Positions 56,351 through 64,000 of a stretch of 64,000 nt of DNA are shown piece by piece; positions within the stretch are counted from its first letter, which is position 1; each line of letters starts with the position of its first letter. The stretch covers positions 248,001 to 312,000 of the forward strand of contig CAVYRO010000003.1 of NCBI GenBank assembly GCA_963771005.1. The letters run 5' to 3'. Source of the DNA: DASQZK01 sp963771005. Lineage in GTDB: Bacteria; Bacteroidota; Bacteroidia; Bacteroidales; GCA-2748055. A program made the position numbers and the translations under genes. The notes beneath the pieces were generated by a model. It saw only the letters and a program-made list of their open reading frames with translations. It made no database searches and was not told the DNA's origin.

Positions 56351-56959
56351 TCATGCCGCCGGGAAAGGGTATCCCGTTTTTATGCCGAATTTCGCTTCCA
56401 CATGAGCCCGGATGCACGGAAAAAATTCATTGAATTCTTCATGGAGTTCCTGCTCTTCTTCCCTCAGCACCTCAATGGCGTAACCGGTATAATCGGGCAG
56501 GGAGGTGCGGCACGACATACGGTGCAGTACATCTTCAATCCCATCGATGGAGGAGTAGGAGACAAGCCATTTATCCTTCAGGAAATTTGGAAACCAGTCC
56601 CGCATATTCGTGGGAAAAATTTCACGATTCCGGCTCAGAACAGCATGTATGCCATTTGTGAAATCAGGCAATGAGGAGCTGTTGTACTCTGCCCAGTTTG
56701 ATGAAAGGAAATAATCATAAAAGATATCAATCACGATCCCGGCGTACTTCCTGTAATACGATTCGATCCTTTTCTTGCTTTGCCTTACCACCGGGTGGGT
56801 ATCCGTGTAGTAATCGATCTCGCGGTGCAGCAGGATCCCCTTCCGTATTTCTTCCGGATATTTAAGATATTCCTTCCCTTTTACATAATCTCCCATGAAA
56901 TTTCCCACGATGATGTTTTCGTTGGATCCTGAGAGATATATATGTGCCAGGAAATTCAT
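56351..56959 (-). CDS. acpH: Acyl carrier protein phosphodiesterase
   Basis: Metal-dependent hydrolase of the HD-like DUF479 family that removes phosphopantetheine from holo-ACP. It starts MNFLAHIYLSG, followed by GNFMGDYVKG and HREIDYYTDTHPVV with likely metal-binding His and Asp, then IDIFYDYFLSSNW. The length of 202 residues matches AcpH. It is convergent with rodA, with 23 bases between the ends. The AT-rich gap 56960-57234 shows nothing else I can assign. Confidence 0.88.
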   Translation of the reverse strand: MNFLAHIYLSGSNENIIVGNFMGDYVKGKEYLKYPEEIRKGILLHREIDYYTDTHPVVRQSKKRIESYYRKYAGIVIDIFYDYFLSSNWAEYNSSSLPDFTNGIHAVLSRNREIFPTNMRDWFPNFLKDKWLVSYSSIDGIEDVLHRMSCRTSLPDYTGYAIEVLREEEQELHEEFNEFFPCIRAHVEAKFGIKTGYPFPAA

Positions 56960-57234
56960 TTATCCTTTCAAAAATTTAAAATATAACGCATAAAGATATC
57001 AAAAGTTATAAAATAAAAATGATTTATCCCAGGTGTGACGGGCATTCCAGAATTATTCGCGATATGTTTTTCAACGTGTTTCGACCGGCATGGAAAGCGG
57101 GCTTGCATAAGGCAGTGATTATCCCTGTTTTTTTTCGAACGCATACTCAGTATGTTTTTTAATAGATTTTATAATTCTTAAATGTTTCCCAATTTTGTTC
57201 CTGTCTAAATTCAGGTAAACCAAACAACCAGGCT

Positions 57235-58584
57235 ATGGCAAGAAAAAAGGTTATCATCATCGGCGCCGCAGGAAGGGATTTTCATAATTTCAACACGTAT
57301 TTCCGCCAAAATGAAGAGTACGATGTCGTTGCTTTCACTGCTGCCCAGATACCGGATATCGATGGCAGAAAATATCCTCCCGGGCTCTCAGGAAAACTAT
57401 ATCCTGACGGAATACCCATTTACCCCGAAGAAAAACTGGCCGACCTGATCAGGGAGAATAATATTGACGAGTGCATTTTTTCCTACAGTGATGTTCCTTA
57501 TCAGCGGGTAATGAACCTGAGTGCACTCGTGAATGCCACGGGTGCAGGTTTTGTCATCCCGGGGTGGAAAGAGACGATGATCAAGAGCCTTAAACCCGTT
57601 ATTGCCGTAGGTGCTGTGAGAACAGGATGCGGGAAGAGCCAGACCTCCAGGAAGATCATCGAGATCCTGATGGAAAAAGGGCTGAAAGTTGTTGCTATCA
57701 GACACCCTATGCCATATGGCAATCTTGCCGATCAGAAGGTTCAGCGTTTTGCCAGGATCTCCGATCTTGAAAAACATAAATGCACCATTGAGGAGATGGA
57801 AGAATACGAGCCGCATATCGTGCGTGGAAATGTTATCTACGCAGGAGTGGATTACGGCGCCATTTTGAGGGAGGCCGAGAAAGATCCTGATGGTTGTGAT
57901 GTTATCCTGTGGGATGGGGGTAACAATGATTTCCCGTTCTATGTTCCCGACCTTATGATCACGGTCACGGATCCCCACCGTGCAGGGCATGAACTGAGAT
58001 ATTACCCTGGAGAAGTGACTCTGCGGATTGCCGGTGTGGTCATTATCAATAAGATCGACAGTGCCGATGCCTCATCCATACAGATCGTCCGGGACAGTAT
58101 CGCAAAGGTGAACCCACGGGCCGTGGTAATTGATGCCGCATCGCCCATACGTGTCGATAATCCTGAAATCATCAGAGGGAAAAGAGTGCTCGTGGTGGAA
58201 GACGGACCTACGCTTACCCACGGAGAGATGAAAATCGGCGCCGGTGTCGTAGCGGCACGAAAATACGGTGCCTCGGAGATCATCGACCCGAGACCCTATA
58301 CGGTGGGTAAACTCACCGAAACTTTCCGGATCTATCCCGGCATCGGAGCCCTTCTCCCTGCCATGGGATACGGTGATCAACAGCTTCGGGACCTGGAAGC
58401 CACCATCAATAATACGGATTGTGATTCCGTGATCATCGGGACGCCCATTGACCTCAACAGGGTTGTGAAGATAAGGAAACCGAATACACGGGTGTACTAT
58501 GACCTCCAGGAAATCGGAGAGCCTAACCTCGAGCAGGTTCTGGAGGAATTTACCGTGAAGCACAAGCTGGTGAAGAACCGGTGA
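57235..58584 (+). CDS. Cyclic 2,3-diphosphoglycerate-synthetase-like P-loop protein
   Basis: A cytoplasmic P-loop protein of 449 residues. The N-terminal Rossmann-like region reads KVIIIGAAGRDFHNFNTYFR. A nucleotide-binding loop GAVRTGCGKSQTSR lies at about 126-139, with later blocks IRHPMPYGNL, LWDGGNNDFPFY, VVIINKIDSAD and VEDGPTLTHGEMKIGAGVVAA. These match the family named after archaeal cyclic 2,3-diphosphoglycerate synthetase. In Bacteroidota the true reaction is unproven; many members are simply called GTPases. It is a single gene with repeats on its right side. Confidence 0.72.
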   Translation: MARKKVIIIGAAGRDFHNFNTYFRQNEEYDVVAFTAAQIPDIDGRKYPPGLSGKLYPDGIPIYPEEKLADLIRENNIDECIFSYSDVPYQRVMNLSALVNATGAGFVIPGWKETMIKSLKPVIAVGAVRTGCGKSQTSRKIIEILMEKGLKVVAIRHPMPYGNLADQKVQRFARISDLEKHKCTIEEMEEYEPHIVRGNVIYAGVDYGAILREAEKDPDGCDVILWDGGNNDFPFYVPDLMITVTDPHRAGHELRYYPGEVTLRIAGVVIINKIDSADASSIQIVRDSIAKVNPRAVVIDAASPIRVDNPEIIRGKRVLVVEDGPTLTHGEMKIGAGVVAARKYGASEIIDPRPYTVGKLTETFRIYPGIGALLPAMGYGDQQLRDLEATINNTDCDSVIIGTPIDLNRVVKIRKPNTRVYYDLQEIGEPNLEQVLEEFTVKHKLVKNR

Positions 58585-59098
58585 ATGATGCAGAAAAACC
58601 ACATTCAGGGATCATGAAATACAAATTACGGGAGACTGTATTCCTATTTTTTGTATCCCAATACAATTTTTTTGAAAAAATTATGTATCGCAATACAATA
58701 AATTTTTAATTTTTATGTATTGCAATACATAATTTTTATGCCGGATCGAAACCACCTGAAACCATATCAAACCATTTCAAACCATTTCATACCATATCAA
58801 ACATCTCTTTCTGTGATAATCTGTGAAATCTGTGGTAAACTCCCCGATGAATTTGGTGATTTGCTGAATGGGGTTCAAACCATTTCAAACCATCTCAAAC
58901 CATCTCAAACCATTTCAAACCATATCAAACCATATCAAACCATATCAAACCATTTCATACCATATCAAACATCTCTTTCTGTGATAATCTGTGAAATCTG
59001 TGGTGAAACTCCCGGAAGAATTTGTTGATCTGTTGATTTGTTGATTTGTTGAATGGAGTTCTATCCACCTAAAACCATTTCAAACCATTTCAAACCAT
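58585..59098 (+). repeat. Intergenic repeat cluster: 16-bp palindromes, AAACCATWTC decamers and a 48-bp dispersed core
   Basis: Three palindromes of the form TTGTATNNNAATACAA or ATGTATTGCAATACAT lie at 58651-58666, near 58684-58699 and at 58715-58730. From 58750 to 59096, runs of the decamer AAACCATWTC alternate with two direct copies of a core (58807-58854 and 58975-59022) starting TCTCTTTCTGTGATAATC. GTTGATTT heptad-like runs follow the second copy. The core also occurs inverted at 21557-21605. There is no credible gene. Confidence 0.85.
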
Positions 59099-60442
59099 TT
59101 AAAGCTTATTCTTGATGGCCCTGGTCTCTTGCTCAAACCCGGGTTTCTCCAGAAGTGCGAACATGTTCTTCTTATAGGCTTCCACCCCCGGCTGGTTGAA
59201 GGGATTGACGCCGAGCATATATCCGCTTATCCCGCAAGCTTTCTCAAAAAAGTAGATCAGCTGGCCTATGTTGTATTCATTGATCTTTTCGATCTCAATT
59301 TTAATATTCGGGACGCCTCCGTCGACATGTGCGAGCATGGTTCCCAGCTCTGCCATCTTGTTGACTTCATCCACCCTTTTGCCTGCCAGGTAATTCAACT
59401 GGTCGAGGTCCTCCCTGTCGGACGGAACCACGAGGTGATGACCGGGTTGTTTCACGGAGATCACGGTTTCAAAGATATGCCGTTCCCCTTCCTGGATATA
59501 CTGGCCCATCGAGTGCAGATCGGCCGTAAAATGTACGCTTGCAGGGTAGATCCCCTTGTTTTCCTTGCCTTCGCTCTCCCCAAAGAGTTGCTTCCACCAT
59601 TCGGAGAACCATACGAGTTTATCGTGGAAGTTAGCCAGGATCTCGATCTTTTTATCCTTCCGGTACAGGGCATTCCTGACGGCGGCATAAAGTGCGCCGG
59701 GATTTTCGGCAAAGGGGATATCCTCAGCCGTATTTTTCTCCATGTCTGCCGCACCCTTAACAAGTTCCCTTACCGAATATCCAGCAATTGCAATGGGTAC
59801 AAGTCCGACAGGAGTGAGAACGGAATAACGGCCCCCAATGTCATCCGGGATTACATAGGTCTTGTAACCTTCATCGGTTGCCACTTTTTTAAGCGCTCCC
59901 TTTTCTTTATCTGTGATCGCAACGATGAGTTCCCGTGCTCTCTCCTTTCCCACCTTCCTCTCGAGATGATCTCTCAGCAGCCGGAAAGCGAGAGCCGGTT
60001 CCGTGGTCGTTCCCGACTTGGAGATGACAACGATGCCATAGGTTTTATTGTTAAGCAGTCCGATGAGTTCGGCGAGATAATCTTCCACAAGATTCTGCCC
60101 TGCAAAGATGATGGTGGGGAAACCGGGTTTTGGTTTGAGCCATTCAAAGCTCCCGCCGAGAGCTTCGATGACCGCCCTGGCACCAAGATAGGATCCGCCG
60201 ATGCCGGCAACAACCACGACTTCAGCCTTTTCACCGAGGCTTTTTGCCGTTCTTTCGATATCGATGAGATGTTCTTCCGTGATGGATGAAGGAAGGTGAA
60301 GCCAGCCCAGGAAATCATTGCCCGCACCGTTTCCCCGGTGCAGTTTTTCCTGTTGTTTCATCGTTTCTTTTTCCAGGTTATCGATGTCTGCTTTTTTAAC
60401 AAAATCGTAGACCCTGCTGATGTCTAATTTTAACATACTCAT
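59099..60442 (-). CDS. pgi: Glucose-6-phosphate isomerase
   Basis: Interconverts glucose-6-phosphate and fructose-6-phosphate in glycolysis. Visible are VVVAGIGGSYLGARAVIEAL, VVISKSGTTTEPALAFRLL, GGRYSVLTPVGLVPIAIAG, and a C-terminal NPFNQPGVEAYKKN with a conserved catalytic Gln region. The 447-residue length fits the short bacterial subfamily. A second in-frame ATG two codons in (60436) is equally possible. The last bases are followed at once by the repeat cluster. The 303-base AT-rich gap 60443-60745 shows nothing else clear. Confidence 0.95.
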   Translation of the reverse strand: MSMLKLDISRVYDFVKKADIDNLEKETMKQQEKLHRGNGAGNDFLGWLHLPSSITEEHLIDIERTAKSLGEKAEVVVVAGIGGSYLGARAVIEALGGSFEWLKPKPGFPTIIFAGQNLVEDYLAELIGLLNNKTYGIVVISKSGTTTEPALAFRLLRDHLERKVGKERARELIVAITDKEKGALKKVATDEGYKTYVIPDDIGGRYSVLTPVGLVPIAIAGYSVRELVKGAADMEKNTAEDIPFAENPGALYAAVRNALYRKDKKIEILANFHDKLVWFSEWWKQLFGESEGKENKGIYPASVHFTADLHSMGQYIQEGERHIFETVISVKQPGHHLVVPSDREDLDQLNYLAGKRVDEVNKMAELGTMLAHVDGGVPNIKIEIEKINEYNIGQLIYFFEKACGISGYMLGVNPFNQPGVEAYKKNMFALLEKPGFEQETRAIKNKL

Positions 60443-60745
60443 TGAAAATGTTTTTATGTAAATAATTGCCCGGTTGAATAACGAATAAACCTTTTATTTG
60501 TGCGATCGGCAGAAATTACAAAATTAAAAATCCGAATGATAAATTTATGACAGCAACTAAAAAAAGGCTGCGAAATCTGGTGCAATAGGTTCTTGAGTAA
60601 TGTTGTAAAAACAAATTTTATATTTCGATCGTTGAAAGTAATCGATTTCTTATTACCTTTCTCTGAAATATAAGAATAGGAATAAGCAAAATTTATTGAC
60701 AAATTATCTGAATTGAAGTTTTTTTTGAATTCATTGATAGACTAA

Positions 60746-61894
60746 ATGATAATCTCACGAATCAAAATAAAGAATTGGAAGAATTTCAAAGAAGTCGATG
60801 TTCCATTAAAAAATAGGGTTTTCCTTGTTGGGCCGAATGCCTCCGGGAAATCCAATTTCCTGGATATATTTCGATTTTTACGAGATATAGCGAAACCTGG
60901 TGGTGGATTGCAAAATGCCGTATTGGAGAGAGGAGGCATATCAAAAATCCGTTGTCTGGCCGCACGTTCGCATCCCGATGTTGAAATTGAGATCACAATT
61001 TCCGAATTTGGAACAGAAGAAATTCTTTGGAAGTACGCGATTGGAATAAAACAGGAAGTTAGGGGTAACCGTCTCCCTTTTCTGACATATGAAAGAGTCT
61101 GGGAAGGGGACAATAATGTTTTAAACCGACCGGATAAGAATGATATGAAAGATAAGGAGAGGCTTACACAAACACATCTCGAGCAGATCAATTCGAATAA
61201 AGATTTCCGTGAGATAGCACGTTTTTTAGAAAATGCAGTTTATCTGCATCTTTTACCTCAACTTTTAAAACATCCCGCTGCTTTTACCGGTCCCGATCTG
61301 CCTGGAGATCCTTTTGGTAAAGGTTTTTTGGAAAGGATTTCAAAAGTAAATGAGAAGACGAGGAATGCATGGTTGAGACGCATTGAAGATGCATTAAAAA
61401 TAGCCGTTCCACAATTTAATAAATTTGAATATAAAGAAGTAAATGGCAGACCTCATCTCGAAGCCGTCTATGATCATTGGCGACCTAAAGCAGGTAAACA
61501 ACGGGAAGATCAGTTTTCAGATGGAACACTTCGTTTAATAGCCCTTCTGTGGTCTTTACAGGAGAGCAATAGTCTGTTACTTTTGGAAGAACCTGAGCTC
61601 TCATTAAATAGCGCCATTATTTCGCGCATTCCTGCTTTGATTTATAAATTTCAGAAGCCTAAACAAAAGCAAGTTCTCATTACAACACATAGTCTTGATC
61701 TGTTAACAGATAAAGGAATATCCCTTGATGAGATCTTATTATTGACTCCATCCGTTGAGGGTACAGAGGTAAAGGCCACTTCATCTATTCCGGAGGTAAG
61801 AGCGATGATGGAGGGTGGATTAACTCCGGCTGATGCAATTCTGCCCAGGACCAAACCTAAAAATATCAATCAACTCACTCTTTTCCGGATATGA
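60746..61894 (+). CDS. AAA15/21-type (OLD-like) ATPase of a putative two-gene defence module
   Basis: An SMC/ABC-like ATPase of 382 residues. It begins with IKIKNWKNFKEVDVPL, the usual OLD/RecF-like opening, then Walker A GPNASGKSN (29-37). The signature region QFSDGTLRLIALLWSLQ, Walker B LLLLEEPELSLN and the switch LITTHSLDLLTD follow in normal order. Its stop overlaps the next gene as ATGA, so the products are made together. Comparable ATPases pair with Toprim or other nucleases in phage-defence systems (for example OLD, PARIS and AbiL-like types). No toxin or nuclease motif is in this protein itself. A DNA-repair role is also possible. Confidence 0.85.
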   Translation: MIISRIKIKNWKNFKEVDVPLKNRVFLVGPNASGKSNFLDIFRFLRDIAKPGGGLQNAVLERGGISKIRCLAARSHPDVEIEITISEFGTEEILWKYAIGIKQEVRGNRLPFLTYERVWEGDNNVLNRPDKNDMKDKERLTQTHLEQINSNKDFREIARFLENAVYLHLLPQLLKHPAAFTGPDLPGDPFGKGFLERISKVNEKTRNAWLRRIEDALKIAVPQFNKFEYKEVNGRPHLEAVYDHWRPKAGKQREDQFSDGTLRLIALLWSLQESNSLLLLEEPELSLNSAIISRIPALIYKFQKPKQKQVLITTHSLDLLTDKGISLDEILLLTPSVEGTEVKATSSIPEVRAMMEGGLTPADAILPRTKPKNINQLTLFRI

Positions 61895-62493
61895 TTTATG
61901 TGAATTTAGTTTTTGAAGATGATCTCAGTGAAGTGATTATGTCAAAATTACTGAATCTTTTCGAAAGCAAGTACTCTATTGTGAATTCTTATCCGGGAAA
62001 GGGATATGGATATTTGAAATCAAATATTAGAGGATTTAGCCAGGCTTCTGTTATTTCTCCTTTTTTTATGCTTACTGATCTGGATACTTACGCTTGTCCA
62101 CTCTCACTTATAAAAGACTGGATAGACTTTCAGGTAAATCCGAATTTCATTTACAGAATTGCTGTGAGGGAAGTTGAAGCCTGGCTGCTTGCAGATATTG
62201 CAGGATTATCTGATTTTTTCAAAGTTCCAGCTGCAAATTTTCCAATGGAACCTGAAAATGATTATGATCCAAAAAGAACTTTAATCAGTTTAGCTAAAAA
62301 ATCAAGAATCAGAAGAATCAGGGAGGATATAGTACCTATAAATTTAAATGCATCCATTGGTCCGAATTATAATGGATGTCTGATTGAATTCGTTTTTAGG
62401 TATTGGAATATCCATAACGCAATTAGAAACAGCAAGAGTTTAAGGAAGACCGTTGCAAAGCTGGAAAATTTTGAGTTTGTTTCACTCAGATGA
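61891..62493 (+). CDS. DUF4276/Toprim-like protein, partner of the upstream ATPase
   Basis: A 200-residue protein. Its pattern fits a minimal Toprim-like fold of the DUF4276 type: an N-terminal acidic strand (NLVFEDDLSE, residues 5-14), a D-x-D strand (LTDLDTYACP, Asp 63 and 65), and RIAVREVEAWLLADIAGL (89-105), the most typical DUF4276 block. In OLD-family nucleases the Toprim half does the cutting; here it would be a separate subunit, giving a split OLD-like complex. Translation is coupled to the ATPase by an ATGA overlap. The match is from memory of motifs only, so the family is probable, not certain. Confidence 0.7.
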   Translation: MIYVNLVFEDDLSEVIMSKLLNLFESKYSIVNSYPGKGYGYLKSNIRGFSQASVISPFFMLTDLDTYACPLSLIKDWIDFQVNPNFIYRIAVREVEAWLLADIAGLSDFFKVPAANFPMEPENDYDPKRTLISLAKKSRIRRIREDIVPINLNASIGPNYNGCLIEFVFRYWNIHNAIRNSKSLRKTVAKLENFEFVSLR

Positions 62494-62525
62494 ATGAAGG
62501 TCAGAAGAATCCGCTTTTGATTTCC

Positions 62526-63491
62526 TTACTGATCCTCCATTTGCAGTTTGAGCCTGTTGATCTCGTCGATCCGCTGGCCAAGATCGTAGCTGTAATCCTT
62601 TGAATCCTTGTTTTTATATTTTCCCCAGGCATCACGGGCCCATTCCCTTGCCTGATCATAATCGCCCAGGATCTCGTAGATCACGGCCAGGTTATGGGAC
62701 GCACGACCCCTGACCTTCCTGTGACGGTCATTCATAGCCCTGTTCATATCTTCGATGGCAGCATCCCAGTCATTCACCTCCATCATTCTTGCACCTTCCT
62801 TAAGATCATCATTGCCTTTGCCACGTTTATAATAAAGCCTGGAAACCCTGAACCAGCTGGGGGATATTCTTTGCCCGTACCGGACCCCTGACTCATAGGA
62901 TGCATCACGGATCGCATCATTCTTATCCAATACGCGGTTTATAATCGCTCCGACGGTGGTTACCGGCTGATCCCATTTCATTTTCTGAGAATACCTGACC
63001 TCATCGATCACGGTCCTGGTGGAGGGATCGTATAACCGGAACCCCACCTTGACCTGTGCATAATCCACGAGGAAGTCCGAATCGAAAATATCCAGTGAGA
63101 TAATGGCATCTGTTTTGAATTCCTTGCATAGGTCCTCAATCTCCTTCCATTCGAGCGGGTCCGGGAATTCAATCCCCGTGCCTGAATTTTTATATTGTTT
63201 CAGCGTTCTGACTGCTGTAAACCTGCGGGAATTAGTAAGCCGGGTGTACAGTCCGTCGATACAGATCTGCGAAGCCAGCCTGTCCTGCTTAATCCCTTCA
63301 CCGGTAAGGCCGCCCTCGATAATATTGAAAGTCTTTTTATCGGTCTGGCTCCTGTCGATGATGGCAAGGCTCTTAATACCTGCGGGTATGGTACGTTCGG
63401 CAGGGAATAATGCATCGAAGGAAATGGTGGGAGCACCGCAGATCATGAAGACCAGGGCACCGGCGAGAAGGGTTTTCAGGCTCTTTTTCAT
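62526..63491 (-). CDS. DUF6340-family exported protein with TPR-like C-terminus
   Basis: The start at 63491 gives a signal sequence (KKSLKTLLAGALVFMIC), perhaps a lipoprotein with Cys near residue 18. An upstream Met at 63533 adds 14 residues and is less likely. The central region (KSLAIIDRSQTDKK ... FKTDAIISLDIFDSDFLVDY ... VGFRLYDPSTRTVID) matches the Bacteroidales DUF6340 family. The last 100 residues contain two TPR-like helical pairs (NDWDAAIEDMNRAMND, ASHNLAVIYEILGDYDQAREWA). Function is unknown; an envelope role is likely. Confidence 0.78.
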   Translation of the reverse strand: MKKSLKTLLAGALVFMICGAPTISFDALFPAERTIPAGIKSLAIIDRSQTDKKTFNIIEGGLTGEGIKQDRLASQICIDGLYTRLTNSRRFTAVRTLKQYKNSGTGIEFPDPLEWKEIEDLCKEFKTDAIISLDIFDSDFLVDYAQVKVGFRLYDPSTRTVIDEVRYSQKMKWDQPVTTVGAIINRVLDKNDAIRDASYESGVRYGQRISPSWFRVSRLYYKRGKGNDDLKEGARMMEVNDWDAAIEDMNRAMNDRHRKVRGRASHNLAVIYEILGDYDQAREWARDAWGKYKNKDSKDYSYDLGQRIDEINRLKLQMEDQ

Positions 63492-63725
63492 TATATGAGA
63501 AAATTTTGATTTTAAAAGTATAATGGAACCCACATGATCGATTATTATAAAGTCACCTTTGTGTTGTCATCAATCATATGAATTTCATCGGTAATTGTCT
63601 GGATTTATTTTAGAGACAAGGTTTTATACGGATAACTTCACCGAATGTTCTATAATAACCTTCCGGCCTTTGCATTTCGCAAAAAATGTCATAATTTGAT
63701 CATTCATTCTCAAAACCAGTGCCTC

Positions 63726-64000
63726 ATGAAACGAAAACTCCTCTCCATTGCCATGTCCCTGGTTATTTTTACCCTTGGTATCTTTACCAGCGGATTCATT
63801 CTTAACAGAAAAAAAGATATGAATTTATTGGATAATAAAAAGATGGCTCAGGTAGCCATCGTCGTTAAAGACATTGAAAAATCGGCCGCTGCCTATGCTG
63901 AATTATTTAATGTGCCCGTACCGGGAATCTCGGTTACGGAAGAACCCGAAAACAAACCCACCATGTACAACGGTCAACACTCGGATGCAAAGGCCAAACT
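63726..64000 (+). CDS. VOC-family protein (glyoxalase/bleomycin-resistance fold), N-terminal part
   Basis: The gene runs off the right edge. A hydrophobic N-terminus (about residues 5-26) suggests export or membrane anchoring. It is followed by QVAIVVKDIEKSAAAYAELFNVP, the typical opening of a vicinal-oxygen-chelate domain with a first metal-site region. The substrate cannot be judged from this fragment. The 234-base gap before it shows no clear promoter. Confidence 0.8.
   Translation, partial: MKRKLLSIAMSLVIFTLGIFTSGFILNRKKDMNLLDNKKMAQVAIVVKDIEKSAAAYAELFNVPVPGISVTEEPENKPTMYNGQHSDAKAK

Noticed and set aside
58720..59028. 102-codon open frame in the repeat cluster
   Set aside because: Encodes repeated KPYQTISNH text from the AAACCATWTC decamers; not a protein-like sequence.
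59129..60289. 386-codon plus-strand open frame
   Set aside because: Shadow of pgi on the opposite strand; no recognisable domain or start signals.

Overview
The window is from a Bacteroidota chromosome, most likely class Bacteroidia (Bacteroidales/Marinilabiliales-like). The indicators are a type IX secretion (T9SS) C-terminal sorting domain at the left edge, Bacteroidota-type outer-membrane barrels, DUF4914 and DUF6340 proteins, weak ribosome binding sites, and a set of secreted sulfatase and glycosidases. I see no phage, conjugative element or CRISPR array.

Layout. (1) 1-11144: end of a T9SS cargo protein, then a co-directional glycan locus: GH29 fucosidase, GH141-like beta-helix protein, formylglycine sulfatase, sialidase-like BNR protein, 2-hydroxyacid dehydrogenase, D-galactonate dehydratase (DgoD) and an HpcH/HpaI aldolase. 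(2) 11229-16969: LacI-type regulator, then on the minus strand an aldolase, a second hydroxyacid dehydrogenase and a three-part TRAP transporter. Together these suggest removal of fucose, sulfate and other decorations outside the cytoplasm, then import and non-phosphorylative breakdown of sugar acids to pyruvate. No SusC/SusD pair is present. (3) 17246-21155: a translationally coupled operon (UroD-like protein, frameshifted RhaT permease, second GH29) bracketed by two inverted copies of a palindromic, MITE-like element with 9-bp target duplications. (4) 21701-25573: tRNA-Pro(CGG) and a nitric-oxide response module (quinol NO reductase, RIC/ScdA repair protein, Rrf2 regulator) with a palindrome between the divergent genes. 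Both NO enzymes carry single-base frameshifts.

(5) 25632-32410: DUF4914 P-loop protein, outer-membrane barrel, DUF6263-like secreted protein and a small barrel. (6) 32411-33735: a 41-bp minisatellite made of CTTTCNC heptads fills the space between two convergent genes and supplies the stop codon of a 1230-residue hybrid histidine kinase. (7) 37611-45286: GH26 mannanase, barrel protein, a degenerate hybrid kinase whose phospho-acceptor His is Tyr, Hsp20, a GAF sensor without output domain, a PatB-type lyase and a thioesterase. (8) 45544-58584: housekeeping block with rsmA, mgtE, an ABC permease, purH, mreBCD-mrdA-rodA (rod-shape elongasome), acpH and a cyclic-2,3-diphosphoglycerate-synthetase-like gene. 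(9) 58585-64000: dispersed repeats, pgi, a two-gene ATPase plus Toprim/DUF4276-like pair that resembles a split OLD-type defence module, a DUF6340 protein and the start of a VOC-family protein.

The strongest candidates for something undescribed are the ATPase/Toprim-like pair, the heptad array, the element-bracketed operon and the pseudo-histidine kinase. All functional calls come from reading the sequence and recalling family motifs; no search was run.
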